DNA of 64,000 bases from Blasia pusilla (GCA_050084515.1 CM114271.1:26722001-26786000); one strand, 5' to 3'; counted from the first letter of the stretch, positions 1-12,296 are shown. Notes: generated from the sequence alone by a model not told the origin. Made by a program: numbers and translations.

Positions 1-1640
1 TTTGGTTTCACAGCAGACGATGGATATCAACGCATCAACCGTTATTTGATGGATATCTCGTTCTGGAGAGGAGCGATCCGCAATTCCGTCCTCTGTGCTG
101 TACTTCTGTTGTCCCCTACTGCGTAAGACTCGGATTCCGTCACGGTGCCCAGCAGATCGGAGGAGCGTGGCTTCCGAATCGAAGCTCTACTAGTTGCTTC
201 CATGCTGACCTTTAAGGACCGCGCATGCAATCGCCAGAAATCACGTCCACCGGAGTCGGAAACTCAAGACTCAGTTCTCGATGTGAATTGTGAGCGGTGC
301 ACTCATACCGACTTCTGATTCAATGAAACAAAAGAAGTCCTGAAGATCAGCGCGAACTCGCATCAATTTTCGCCGGCTACCGCTCGTGCTCAGAACGAAA
401 TGCCGCGACGACAATCGACGCGCTACTCGAGCTCGCGGGACGACGCATGCATGTCCACAAACTCCAAAACGCACGAAGCACGGCAGGAGCGCATGAAATA
501 TATCATTATCTATCCGCAAACACGTACGTTGTCCCGCCCCGAGCTTCACCGCGCACGGGCAGGGCGAGCTCGTCGACCGTCGACGGCCGATCAGCCGGGA
601 AGACAGTAGTGTTGCACGTGGATCCCCGACCGAAGAGACGCTGCAGTGGCTCGACTGTCGCTGCAGCCGGAATCCCAATCGCCTCATGGCAAAGAATTCC
701 TCGTGAACGAGCAAACGGCCATGGGAGTTCTTGCTCTGGAATCTTGGGCCTGTTCAAGCCAAGACAGCGGGGCCGTTAGCAGCGAGGGAGGGCATCGCCA
801 CAGCTCCGCAGGTCGCGATTGCCAGCATCTCCAGACCTCCCTCCTCCTCCTCAATCAAAGAAAGAACAATCTCCTGGCCGTTCGGCATACATCTTCCTCC
901 TCCTCATCGCCGTTCTTCTCCAATCACCCCATTTCCGCTACTCTCGACACCTTCACAAATTCCACGGCGAGCCTGGCAGGCCAGTTCACGACTCCAGCTA
1001 AAACGGAACGCGCGATTGATTCGGACCTACACATACCACACACACATGACTGTTTTCATTTCATTCTACGACATTCGGGACGAATCGCGCCTCGCGAGCG
1101 AACGAACGGACGACCTTCACGTCTGGTGAGCGGGGGGTCTGTGTGCGGACGGGAAGACTCGGGAGAACCGTTGACGGAAGCTGCGGCAATGATGCCGCGG
1201 TGATTAGCCGTCCTTTCCGTCCGTCGTCGGCGCCAGCCATGATGATGGCGGTGAAGCCACGGACGCCGGCAGAACGACCGGAGCCAATGTTCGGAGCCGT
1301 TTCGTTTCGAAATAGTCGGCCAAAACCTGCCCGGAAGGGAGCCATTTCTGAAAACCGGCGTACCGTTCCCGGCCGTAAAATACCGGGAACTAACCGGTTC
1401 CCGTGGAAAAACTCCCCGGGATCCTGATCGGAGCTCCAAACTCGGGGCTCGGCTCGTGCCGTTGCTGCTCGTACGTAACGCCGTCATTGCGCTTCGCACC
1501 ACTTATCGTTTCGTAATCATTTCCCGCTACTGGCAATCACTGCGATTCCCAAACCATCATTGATCCCCCCCCGCCTTCACAAAGCACCCCCTTTCTCGTC
1601 GTCACCGTCACGCCTTCACAGTGCGCGTACGTGTCCCTAG
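1..1640. other. GC-rich stretch without a supportable gene
   Basis: GC-rich, CpG-containing sequence with several overlapping open frames on both strands, the longest about 185 codons. None carries a motif I recognise, and their basic, Arg/Ser-rich composition is what GC-rich DNA gives in any frame. The block could be the promoter and first exon of a gene running off the left edge. A minus-strand frame at 1061-1345 begins like an organelle presequence (MAPFRAGFGRLFRNE), but I found no second exon. A (TTCCG)n microsatellite of about five units closes the stretch at 1641-1665. Confidence 0.4.
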
Positions 1641-1684
1641 TTCCGTTCCGTTCCGTTCCGTTCGGTTCGAGGTACCCATCCCCC

Positions 1685-1998
1685 GGTGGATATAAATTTT
1701 AATAGAAATTTGGATGGAAAACCCATCGGATGCAAAGGTGGGGGAATGTAGAGAAAACAATTCGCGGGTCAAAACCGGCCCTCGAGAGATAGAAGGGGGT
1801 TTCTCTCCTAACAACCAATATCTCTAGTGACACCTAGAGAATTATGGTAATTATTTAGTGGGCTTCTAGCATTGGCGTCTCCAATCGCCAGAGCCGACCG
1901 CTAAAGCCCATTTGCTTGGACACGATACAAAGTTATGGAGATCCGTTGCCTACAATAAAGAATCGCAGTGGGTAAGGATCACCCATTTCTCGACTGTA
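1685..1998 (-). mobile_element. Non-LTR retroelement fragment (LINE 3' end or SINE), copy 1
   Basis: Diverged copy of the sequence at 9788-10136. The shared core includes 'agtgggcttctagcattggc' and 'tccgttgcctacaataaag'. Read on the minus strand it ends in a self-complementary block (GATGGGTTTTCCATCC type) followed by an AT-rich tail, the layout of plant L1-type LINE 3' ends. Homology between the copies stops at the same point, after 'cccatttctcgac', so a short element with a defined 5' end (SINE-like) is also possible. No open frame is intact. Confidence 0.55.
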
Positions 1999-2159
1999 GA
2001 TGATGGGCGCAAACCGTAAGGAACGAGTCAAACCTTTCACCCATAGCCCCGTACATCTCAATGGCTAGGGGGATAAATCGATGGCCGTCATGAAGTCGAC
2101 TATAAATATGGGTCTTCTATACCGCCGTCGCCGCCTCCGACGCTCCTTGTAGGAATCTT

Positions 2160-5100
2160 CCTTGTGCCACCATTTAGGCTCGCAACGCCTCCCGCATAAG
2201 ATCCATCACTACAACATCCGCTACCACCATCTCAGACTCCCGCGTCATGTAGAGATCACCACAGATAAGGAAATCCCGCACGAGGGTAAGAGTCAAAGGT
2301 AAACGTATAAGGTAAGAGGTGGTGCAAAGGAAAGGTGTTGGGGAAAAAAAAAACATGGAAGGTACGAGAAGATATAGAGAATAGAGAATATTGTGTAGTG
2401 AAGAAAATGTAAGAATGTGAGTATATTGTTATGTGGATTGTTTTTACGAGAGTAGAAAATCGGATAGAATACATGGTTCAGCAAAGAGCTTCAAAGAGAA
2501 CTTTGGCTTAGGCATGTGAGCTTTGGGAGATAAATTTGCGGACAAACATATGGAAATGGTTACATATGATTTTGTATGCATGTGGATGGGTAAATAGAAA
2601 GTTATAGTGTATGAGAGAGGGATAGTGTATAGAGGAGTGCTCATTGAGGATAGCACGTAGAAGAAAAAGACAATGTGATGCATTTATCATGGTCCATAGG
2701 CTTAGATATAGGAAGAATTAAAGGAATGTAATGACTAGTAAATGTATTAAGGAATTGTGTTGTACACAAATATATGATATGTTTGTCTTTGTTGTACCAC
2801 AAAGACACAAATGTCATACATTTATGGAATCATTTGTACGAATTGCATACATTGAGATACATTTACGGTTGTCATGTTTTGTACAAAATTTTGCAAAGAA
2901 TGCGGTAAAAGTTGAAGAGTGTATGTTGCGCATAGAAAGGATGTAATGGGCTATAGTAAACTGAATGGAATGTTGCTAATTATATCCCTTATAGTGAATG
3001 AGAATGGAAATATTTGCACAACAAATAATAATAACATTGTTGAAGCAAGAAACATACTTCTGAGGTAGGATAATGCATACATAAGTAAGAGATTGAGTCT
3101 ATTTATATGAAATGTAATTTCAATGGTAATTAACACTTTGGAGATTCATGAGAGAAACAATCGAGAATAAGAATGAGATGTGGAGGAAGTAATGTGACAC
3201 AGAAGAAAATGAAGAACATTAACATTAGATTCAAAAGTGTCCTTAAAATTTGCAAAATTCTGATTGAAGCCGTTAAAATAATAAGAAGTACATAGTAGTG
3301 GTCTTTGGAACATAAATGACAATGTCAAAGTAGTAGTGTTATCAATGATAATAAAGTAGTGTTAGTCTTATCAAATTACCAATATATAGTAGTAAAATTT
3401 TATAAGTGTCTATCAACGATGGAAGAGAGACTCAATGATGTTGGCTTGCAATTGAAGCTTTGGATTTCTAGCAATCTTAGGCTCGATATCTTTGAGGAAA
3501 TCTTTGAGGTAGGAAATTGTATCTTTGAACTTCTCGGAATAATACTGAATCTGATCCTTTTGGTTGTCAATCTCTTCATATAGAGAGGACGCAAGGTCTT
3601 CTTGTAATTGTAAGTGTATCTCCAATTTTCCAACTCGACACTTAGCCTCATAAGATCTTATTGGGGCTTATTCATGCACATGGAGTGGAAGAGAGTCGTA
3701 TTGTGTTGTAGTGCGTCTAGTCGAAGTTGTTTAGTAGTGCACTCTACTAGACGATATCCTAGACCCAATCTACACACATGAAAATAAATAAGGCACATAA
3801 GAACAAGTAGTAGTACATGGAGAGAGTAGAAGATGAATGGAGACATGGATAGGAATTAAGTAGAGTGGGACACTGCTCTGCTTATATTTAATGCGATATT
3901 TGTAATCAAAGTAGAGATAGTTGGCTAAATGACATTCATAAACATATTTGAAAAATTATTTAAGAAAAATGAAATGACGTAGAAATGAATTGTATGGCAA
4001 TTTAATGGAAAGCATAACTTGCTAGAGATACATATGTTGAGAGAGAAAATTTTAAAGTTATTCAAAATTTATAATAAAATTGTGAAAAAATAGAACAACG
4101 TAGATTCACAGAGGAAAATTGCAATAGCCGGGTTTGGAGTATTTCGAAGTGAGGAGCACTTGTTTATGAACCTGCACAAAATATGGTACAAAATATATAA
4201 GTGTGGTATATAGTAAATAATAATCACGGATTCAATATACATAAAGTAAAGAATTTAAAAGAGTAAAAGTTGAATCAAAAGGATATATAGGTAAGCATGA
4301 ATGATAAAGGATGGTACTTAGAAATCTTATGCACAATTATGCTTCCCTAGTGAATCGACAAGGTTGGCGTTATTGTATGAAGTATTGTCTTGAATATGCG
4401 ATGTAGACATGTCAAAATCTGATAGGATTGGAATATTGTGGGACCTGTCGATATTTTAGGATGTTATTGGAAACTCTGGGAGTTCACCATTTTTCTTTGC
4501 AAACTTTATGCGGGTCAGTAGATGAGATGTCTTCACTAAAGTGGAATCAAATACCATTTGTAATGGTAAATGGAACTCATGTTTAAGTGTTTGTAACTGA
4601 TCTAGTCTAATTCCTCCTTATGCAAGAGAGAATAGTATGTTTTCCTGTGTATATGTTAAAGCGGTTTCTTTGTAATCAATCTTCTTGAATGTAAATGCCT
4701 CTTTTTTAAGTCTTGCAATAAAATGATAGAGTAAATATAGAAGTAAACTTGGAATATCATATGTGCAGTAAGTGTAGATTGTAGAAAACAAAGAGATGTA
4801 AGTAATGAAAAGAGATATATCTGAGGCGAGAGCATACTTGTTAAGAAGCCTAAACTTGTCAATCTTGACCCTTGGCTATAATTTTTTGAATCTACCTACT
4901 AGTGACTTCAATTTCCCAAAAAGCTAAAACAAGATTGAGATTATAATAGAATCTCATTTGGTTCTCAATTGGCTGCACGTAATGTGGTGTGTGTACTTTT
5001 GGGATGCTTTCGATGTTCTTAATCATTGAGGAAAAAAATCCATGTAGCTTGTAGGCACCTACTGGTTGATAGTTAGAAATAGCAAGGGTGTGAAATATGA

Positions 5101-5650
5101 TATAAAGTTAAGAGAAAATATGATTAGCTATAATGGAGGCGGAATGAATTGTTCGTGCTGAGGTGTAGAGAGCTTGGGCTCATGCTTGTGAGTGGGCAAG
5201 CTACTTGATCCAACGTGTTGAATCTACTATATGCTTGATACATTTTGACTTCATCCTGTAGCAATTTTCTTACCTTGGATTTTGTGCTCCTATTTCTTGG
5301 AGCTATTCTGCAATGTAAAGATTATTGTATTGAATTAAGGTAATAATCAGATTCGATGTCAAATTTAAGAGAACTCGCAGGCTCAAATAGAGTTAGACTT
5401 GAGGGCATATTTTAGTAAATAGAAAAAGACCAGTCAGTGTTGGTCACACAATGGATATTCATATATGCGAGGGTTGCACACGAACAAAGTCCGTTTCCGT
5501 GTACACCAGGGAAAGTAAGACGAAAGAGAAAAGTGACACCTTACTTGCGAGTGGTCCAAGGTATGTCGTCATAATCGCCGAAGAAACACACCAAAAACTA
5601 TGACAAGGGTGCAAAATATATAGCAACCTCTGCAATGACACCCCACACAC
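2160..5650. repeat. AT-rich block, left copy of a diverged pair with about 41.5-43.7 kb
   Basis: Collinear with the right block in the same orientation. Matching points are 'gtcaatctcttcatatagag' at about 3568 versus 42255, 'aatgcctc' at about 4691 versus 43207, 'agaatctcatttggttctca' at about 4948 versus 43450, and 'gtaggcacctactgg' at about 5051 versus 43550. A minus-strand frame at 3413-3625 encodes a coiled-coil-like peptide containing SSLYEEIDNQKDQI. The right copy has SSLYEEIDIPMSQI at the corresponding place. I see no intact gene. It looks like an old transposon or segmental repeat. Confidence 0.5.
3413..3625 (-). pseudogene. Coiled-coil-like remnant, left copy
   Basis: A 70-codon minus-strand frame rich in Leu, Glu, Gln and Lys with heptad-like spacing. 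Its block LASSLYEEIDNQ is repeated with changes at 42190-42330 (LLSSLYEEIDIP), inside the repeated AT-rich block. Conservation of the peptide between two otherwise diverged copies suggests it was once coding, but neither copy opens into a longer gene. Family unknown. It may be part of a transposon structural protein. Confidence 0.35.
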
Positions 5651-5700
5651 AGATCTGAGAGATTAAATGCCAATCACCAAATCAAAGGATAATCATAACA

Positions 5701-6890
5701 GTGAAACCGCATCGATGGGATGCTGGAGCCGAAACCAGGCAGCATCAGGTTGAACATTCCCGGCATGTTCTAGATGAAATGCGCCGAGCACAAAGGCATG
5801 CATGGTACATCAGTGAGGAGTACTACCTCCCACACTTCAAGTTTAACTACAAGATCTGGAAAGAGAAGAGTAAACCTAGCATTCTTGCCAAGTTCAGGGA
5901 CAAAGTCTCTCGCATGTATGTGGATGGAGTCGGCTGCTCCCTTGCTGATGGGGTTGTCCGGGTATAGTGCTGCTTCATTTCATGCAAATTTCTCAATAGG
6001 AATTTTTGAAGTTTTGTGAGTTCATGATTTCCCATTGTATCCCTTGTAATTCCGCATTGTCTCTAACAAGTTCTAGATGTGCAGGGTGGCCTGGATGTGG
6101 AAATCATAGATTCCAGTGACTCTGACTATAGTGATACACATCTCCCAAGTCCCCAACCCACCACGCATAGTACCAGACGCCATGTGATACAGGAGGAGCA
6201 GGCGCCAACTGAGGGTGGTGAGGAGGGTATTGCGAGAGATCATGTCGAGCAGAGTGAGGAGGATACTGTTTTGATTCAGAGGCGGAGGAGACCAAAAACG
6301 TAACGTGTGTGGTGAAAAGGTGCAGAAGCGAGATAAGGGTGCGGTAGGATCTCGGAAATCCCGCCGACTGAACCCGGAAGTTGACGTCGAACTAGGTGAT
6401 TCTAGCCCGGTCATAGATAGTCATGGGCCAGGTGATGAAGGCCCAATTGAAGACTCGCATACCCTCGATGAAGTGGTCTTGCAGGCGGATCCACAAATCA
6501 TGGAGACTACACCCAAGGGCATGACTAAAGAAGAAAAAGCCCGAAAGAGGAGGATGATGATGGCTTCACAACAGGTGTCTTGCATTCTGCTCAATTCTGT
6601 CGATGACATTTTTTTATTGTATGTCTTCGGACCATGTCCAGTAATTGTGCTTGTGTTGATATGTTGTAATGTGTTCAGAATCCTACAGATGGGACTCTCA
6701 AGGACGGGGGCATGGACCTTGAAGACCCTTTGGTCTTACCTTTGCAGGACGGTATTGAAGGGATTAGTGCCGACAAATTTCAGGCCACACCTTTACCCGA
6801 CATTGCGGCCTCTGGATGGCATGCACTCCAACATTGCGGCCTCTGGATGGCATGCACTCCAACATTGCGGCCTCTGGATGGCATGTCTTT
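5701..6890 (+). pseudogene. Unrecognised multi-exon coding region, frame broken
   Basis: Three protein-like blocks follow one another. At 5701-5939 is a basic block (RRAQRHAWYISEEYYLPHF). At about 6085-6300 is an acidic, Ser/Asp-rich block (EIIDSSDSDYSDTH) reached by a plausible acceptor 'gatgtgcag' and in phase with a donor after GTC CGG near 5960. At 6305-6575 is a charged block with KSRRLNPEV. The last two lie in different frames with a TAA at 6301-6303, so the locus carries a frameshift or a very short intron. A further block at 6680-6890 ends in the 31-bp repeats. I do not recognise the family. It could be a domesticated or decaying transposon gene. Confidence 0.4.
6800..6885. repeat. 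31-bp tandem repeat, three copies
   Basis: The unit 'acattgcggcctctggatgg' plus 11 bases begins at 6800, 6831 and 6862. The third copy is cut short by a change to 'gcatgtct'. The unit is not a multiple of three, so each copy is read in a different frame if the surrounding + frame is coding. Confidence 0.9.
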
Positions 6891-7494
6891 AAGTCCTTGA
6901 CCACCACGGGGGATGACTTTTTGGTGAGTGTGTAGATGTATCATGCTCGTGTGTGGTGTTGCTCAGAGTAACCCTAAACCCTTTCAACCATAATCTTCAC
7001 ATGTCCCTAAACAATTGGAATGCAACGCTGGAATTTAAAAACATACTTCTAAAAATGTAAGCAAAAAATGTAAGCTAGAATTCAGTATCTAGAATGTAGA
7101 TAGTGAATTCCTCTTGCATCCATACCCCTTACTCCTACCAAAATTTGTAGGATACATCTCCTCAAATTCCATCTGAGGAGAATTCCTGGTTTTGTCACCG
7201 GGTATACTATATCTGAAAAGTTTACAGAATGTCTACTTCATACAGACACATTAAAAATCTGTATGAACATCGCAGCAATCCGAAGTATGTAAATGTGTCA
7301 AGGCCACAAACATAAGAAAACCTACTTCTACCCTCAACCTAACATGGCACACGTGGTCAAGGTCTTGAGGAGCCCCCACTACCTGCCAAACACAAGATGA
7401 CAAAGACTCGAATTGGTTAGTCGTGCCAACGGGGAACAACATACATGCATGAGGAATTCAGGTGTACCATGTAAATACTGCAAATGTAATCACG

Positions 7495-8046
7495 CTAAAC
7501 TCCGTAAAAAAAATAATTCCAGAAGGAAACAAGGTACCGAGAAATACCCCGGGCTAAATTCAGAAGGGCCATGGAACTCAATACTTTGGACACATCTGAA
7601 ATGTGCTCATTCCCAATAGGTGCTTTGTCATCCACATCAGTCTGATCGATAATGTAGATACTTTTAGGAGTAACTCCGATAACCCAAGGAACATGTTCCT
7701 TCTCCTCAAAGGTGGACACTCTCCTCTTTAACCGGATTGTACAAAAAATCTTGGCAAGCATGTTCTGTTTAGATGCCCCCATCAAATGTTTTATGTCCTT
7801 AATTCGGACAACATTCATCTTAACTCCCTGGTTTTCGACCATTAGAAATTCAGTCAGTTCCTTCTTCTGGAAGTAAGAGTCTAACCATACATGGTCCCCC
7901 ACCAACCGGGCCTTGGGTGAGAATGCAACATTAAATCCAGCATGTAACGGTGCCTGTTCTAGACACTTATAAGTTTCCAACGGAAACCCTAAGACAATCC
8001 ACTCATCCAAATACATTCTGGAGTGAGGATGCAAGCGCTTGCACAC
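7495..8046 (-). CDS. Hypothetical protein, 183 codons, possibly a transposon remnant
   Basis: Uninterrupted minus-strand frame with balanced composition, unlike the AT-rich shadows around it. It contains HSRMYLDEWIVLGFPLET near the start and HVPWVIGVTPKSIYIIDQTD near residue 140. The latter has the spacing of the His/Trp...Asp block of Ulp1-type cysteine proteases, but no downstream catalytic Gln-Cys block is visible, so this is only a hint. The ATG at 8046 is simply the first in the frame and upstream exons may exist. No close relative recognised. Confidence 0.35.
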   Translation of the reverse strand: MCKRLHPHSRMYLDEWIVLGFPLETYKCLEQAPLHAGFNVAFSPKARLVGDHVWLDSYFQKKELTEFLMVENQGVKMNVVRIKDIKHLMGASKQNMLAKIFCTIRLKRRVSTFEEKEHVPWVIGVTPKSIYIIDQTDVDDKAPIGNEHISDVSKVLSSMALLNLARGISRYLVSFWNYFFYGV

Positions 8047-8519
8047 AATATCAGCTAAAAAAAAATCTGAACTAGAACTGCTATGTACTATGGGGCTGAC
8101 CCATGTCTAAAGATTGCCCTGGTTCCCTGATAGAAGACCAGTCACGTTTTCAGGTTTTTTAACCTGAATTCCCAACAACCGCAACCCCTTGGCATCTAAA
8201 AACATCGGTTGACCCGACATGGCCCTAATGTGTTTGTCCTTGGTGGTTTTAAACCTACCTCGCCTACTGGCTCAAAAAAGTAACTGTCGATGGCGGACTT
8301 CCAATGTTACTGATGACCTTCAAACCTACACAATACCAAAAACAAGCATAATTCAACAAGCTTCTGAGAACCCTCGAAATAAGAAGAAATTCAAGAAGCA
8401 TCATGTCAAAAAAAAACTGCCCAGAGATGATGTTTCCGACTTGCAAGTAACCTACACAAGTCACAAACAACGATATGGCATTCCTGTACACTAAAGAAGG
8501 GCCATCCTTCCTGTGCATG

Positions 8520-9780
8520 AGCTAGTATAGGCTAAATGTGATTTATGCTAATCCAAGATGGTCCGAATTGCTAGCAGCTTGTTTCCAGAATTCCTGTGTG
8601 CGTGTGGAGGAACGAATGAGTGATGGATTCGTGGAATGGATCCATCATCTCTCGAGTCTCAATGCTCGAGCATAAGCAAAGCAAAGCGTGTTGATGGATG
8701 GAAGGAAGGAAGGGTAGCATCATTTACCTGCTAGCAAATCAGAATGGCTTTCATGCTAGAATGGTAGGATCATTTATCTGTTAGCACATCAAAATGACAG
8801 ACAAGAATGTCTAGGAAAATTCTGATTGCCTTTATTCTGAGCAGAAGCTTGTAGAATCCCAACACACTCAAACATATCCACAACCCACAATAATCAGGAG
8901 GGATAGCAATTCCAACCAGTGTTGGATTGAAATCAACAAAAGGTAGTAGCTATACCTCGCTTCAGACACAGTTGGATTTAGAGGTCGGACTATATAACTA
9001 AACTTTGAATCAACTGCCCACACGATATATAACCGATCTCACTTAATCCCGATTCACGAACGGCTGTCGCCTCGTCCTTATATCGCTAATAATAATAATG
9101 AATCTTTGACCTCGACCATCTTCAGCCAAATGAAGGTCCTTGAAGTGATTCGCCGTGAGTAAGCGAAACGCCCAAGTTTGAGAAGGAATGAAACGAAGTC
9201 TCTGGCTATGGCTATGGAGAGAACCAACAGTCTGACCTCAAAGATTTCAACTGAGGGAAGGGCGCTGTCATGGCACGATCAAATGTCGAGTAGGTCTGGT
9301 TGTAGAGTCCTGGCCGAGGACCAGACTCGCGAAAGCTGAGACTCACGAAAGCTGAGCGAACAAGACCCGAACAGTTTCACGAACAAGACCCGAAAGCTGA
9401 GCGAATGAGAACGAGAACGAGAACGTGAACGTGAACGAGAGCAAGAATGAGAACAAGAGCAAGAGCGATCGAGAACGAGAAAAGAACAGAGGTGAGCGAA
9501 CGGCGAGCGAACAGCGCCCTAACCCCTCGCGAGAGCCCTAACGCCGTCAAGAACGGACGTCGTCCATCCCTCCCCGTCCTCCCTACCCTCTCGTCCCGTC
9601 CGTCTCTCGAAGGCGTCCGTCGTGACCTCCCATCCTCGGTCGCGACCTCCCCATCCCGGGGCATCCGATCCTAAAACCATCGCCCGACCCAGCTCCAGGT
9701 AGGCCCTACTCTACGCGCATTTAATGCCTTTCCTGGACGAACTATGGACTTCGCAACCGCATAGGATTGTGTGCGAGCCC
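8520..9780. other. Intergenic sequence, no gene seen
   Basis: Mixed-composition DNA. A short imperfect direct repeat occurs around 8719-8790 ('atcatttacctgctagca' and 'atcatttatctgttagca'). From about 9290 to 9480 there is a run of low-complexity repeats built on 'gaacaagacccgaaagctga' and (GAACGA)n/(GAGAAC)n. Open frames over this run are simply the repeat translated, and I do not call them genes. Confidence 0.5.
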
Positions 9781-9787
9781 AGCGTGG

Positions 9788-10136
9788 AGAAATATATTTA
9801 TATATTTATATATTTATATAGAAAAAGGATGGGAAACCCATCACGATACAAAAGAGGGGGCATGGAGACCCAAAAAATAGACCTCAAGAGGCCAGAACCG
9901 GCCCCGAGGAGAAAGAAGGGGGCCTTCCCCCTAACGACCAAAATCACCAACAGCAGAGACAATATCAACAACATCTGGAGAACTATGACTACTACTTAGT
10001 GGGCCTCTAGCATTGGCGTCTCCAACTGCTTGAGCCCGCCAAAGAAGCCCATTTGCCTGGGCGCGCTGCAAAGCTATGGAGACCCGTTGCCTACAATAAA
10101 GTATCGCAGTGGCTAAGGACAACCCATTTCTCGACC
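9788..10136 (-). mobile_element. Non-LTR retroelement fragment (LINE 3' end or SINE), copy 2
   Basis: Homologous to 1685-1998. On the minus strand it runs from 'ggtcgagaaatgggttgtcc' to a perfect self-complementary block (GATGGGTTTCCCATC, + strand about 9827-9841), then a short microsatellite tail of ATATTT units (+ strand 9793-9820). A stem-loop followed by a simple repeat is the recognition signal of plant L1 reverse transcriptases, which supports a LINE 3' end or a LINE-dependent SINE. No coding capacity remains. Confidence 0.6.
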
Positions 10137-10139
10137 AAG

Positions 10140-11200
10140 GTGGAAGGAAGGAGGAAGGAGTGAGGTGGAGTGATGGAAGGAAGGTGTGAGTCGCGGGTGG
10201 AGGAGGAAGGGAGAACGGCCGGATAAGGATGCTGGCCAGGCCCCTCCCCCGGGAGGTTTGTCCCGCATAGGAGCACGGGCCAGCCTTCCCAAACCCCGCA
10301 TTTAAAATAGCCTTGGTAGGATGCAACGTAATTAGAGGAGCGGACGTAGTATCCACGAGACGGGGTTAGGATCGGGCCAAGGTAATGCTGGAGTACATGG
10401 TAGGAGCCTTGACGTGGTTGAGCAGCTAAATGGTCACGTTGAACGTGGTTGGGAAGTTGACATGGCAGCAGGGATTTTGGTGGAAGCGGTGTTCGAGCGA
10501 AAGCAGTATTTATGACGCAAGTGTACGTGTCGATGTTGATTGCGAGCGGGATGGGTGATCTGCGTCGAGAGGTTGGGATGGAGTGTTGTGATGGAAACAC
10601 ATGTGTCGATGCCGACGGGTAGTTTGCATCTGTTGACGAGAGGTTTGACGTGTTGGTCGAGGAGAGTGTCGTGTTGCGGAGGTTGCCACACCACATGGAC
10701 GAGTGTGTGTTGACGGTGCAGTAGATTGATCGCGGGCATGTTCAGGTTACCCATTCGAGTCCTTTTTCCCGCACTTATCTTGTGTGATTGAGAGTGTTGG
10801 GTATCGGGTCGTTGTTGGTGTTAGATGGGTGTAGCGATGGTGACGAGTGTAGTCTCCATGCATGTGTAGCATGTTTGTGGATATACGGCGGTTTCTGATT
10901 AGGGGTCGCGTGTATGACCCTAGAGTGTCAGGAGTTTAGGTGAGTTAGTTGGGAGGCTTGAGTGTTGAGTGTGCGTGAGGCCGGGTGTGTCATCATGGGA
11001 TTGGCATTAGCGTAGGTGAGCTAGTGAGGAGTGTGAGAGACTCTTGGTGAGTCTGAGTGCTTGAGCGGGTGAGAGAGGGTTGTCATCACGGCGTTCTTCC
11101 AATGTTCCAAAGAATGGGGTAGTACGAGTAGTGGTAGTGGAGTAACACGGAGTGGTGTGAGGTATTGAGGGGCTTCGAGTAAGGAACCACCCGGACTCCC
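10140..11200. other. Region between the non-LTR copy and the gypsy gag
   Basis: G-rich on the + strand with no convincing gene. A 201-codon minus-strand frame (10091-10696) has no recognisable motif and overlaps the retroelement fragment. The segment at about 10845-10880 ('gtctccatgcatgtgtagca') loosely resembles the start of the LTR found at 13.9 kb, so a decayed 5' LTR and leader of the gypsy element may lie here. I could not fix its ends. Confidence 0.3.
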
Positions 11201-11204
11201 ATCC

Positions 11205-12065
11205 ATGGTTGGATCATCATCACTAGATAGCGAGTCTCGTGACGAGATCTCGGAAGGGGACAGTGATGCGTGGAGAGAGATGGACGACATGGGCCACCAA
11301 GGCATGCGTCATTTCTCTGGTGCGGTAGGCACCAAAAATGATTTCATCCAAGAGTTTGACACGTGGCGCGACTTCCAGGAGATACGGACCCCTACGTATA
11401 CGCAGTTCAACCCTTTTATGGCGTGGAAGGGGTTGTTCCAGCACTTGGAGGGTCCGTTGATGGATGACTACATGGAGTTCCGATCTCTATACTCTGTAGA
11501 GATCGATGCTTGGAGGGCATATTGGGCCCCAGGGTATGTGTCTACTATTCATCGCCAAGCGTATGATGGAATAGTAAGGATGGAGAGACCTACACCATCA
11601 GCCCGGGGACTAGATGGAGAGGATGGTAGTGAGAGTAGTGAGGTGGCAGAGACCTCTCGTGGTAGAGGACCACCAAGTTTCAGTCCTACAATGGAGTGCT
11701 TCCGATAGTTGGGGAGGAGCTACCAGGGCGTGCGGATCGACAAGCTGAAGATTCTATAGGATTTTCAATAGAGATCGGGTGAGAGTGTGAGGGAGGCATT
11801 CACACGCATGCAACGATTGATCGTTGCTACATATGGGGTGATTGAGGCGCAGCCAGTGCAGTATTGGTATGGAGTATTGGACGAGGAGCTATTGAGGAGA
11901 GTTTGGGATGCAATGTTGCTTCACACAGCGAAGCCCACATTGAAGGTGGTCTTTGAGTTGTCTGAGCGGGTAGAGCTCAACATGAGTGAGGAGCACGTGG
12001 TGACCACAGGATTTTCGCAGGATTTGACGGGTCGACGAGTAGGAGTAGACCCAAAAATATCCTAA
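11205..12065 (+). pseudogene. gag: Ty3/gypsy gag polyprotein, interrupted
   Basis: Two frames together cover a gag-like region. The first (11205-11708) is acidic and Trp-rich (MAWKGLFQHLEGPLMDDY). After a stop and frame change, 11770-12065 continues with ESVREAFTRMQRLIVATYG, then YWYGVLDEELLRRVWDAML and ELSERVELNMSEEHV, which is the conserved retrotransposon capsid pattern just before the nucleocapsid. A zinc knuckle and a protease follow on the same strand. Stops at 11706-11708 and 11769 show that it is no longer translated as one protein. Confidence 0.65.
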
Positions 12066-12296
12066 TATGCACTAGTACTACGGGAGTAAGCTGGTGGGCC
12101 CAGAGAGCATGGCGGTTTTCGTGAGCCGATTAGGCAACCGCCCGTACAAACATATGTTTCCCAGTAGGGACCCTGGTTGGGTTGTTGGACGTGTGGTGGA
12201 TCACATAGGCAAAGAGACTACCCACAACATGGGAGAGGGCCACGGGCGCCTCCGATTGCTCAGGAGCCATAGAGATTGGCCCCACCATAGTTCTAG

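Noticed and set aside
271-1502. Long overlapping frames on both strands at the left end
   Set aside because: Arg/Ser/Pro-rich composition in every frame is expected of GC-rich DNA. No domain or splice-joined partner was found.
9377-9674. Frames rich in Arg/Glu or Ala/Leu/Val on both strands
   Set aside because: Direct translation of (GAACGA)n-type low-complexity repeats.
10091-10696. 201-codon minus-strand frame
   Set aside because: It overlaps the non-LTR fragment, has no motif, and has a Ser/Pro/His bias typical of the reverse of G-rich DNA.
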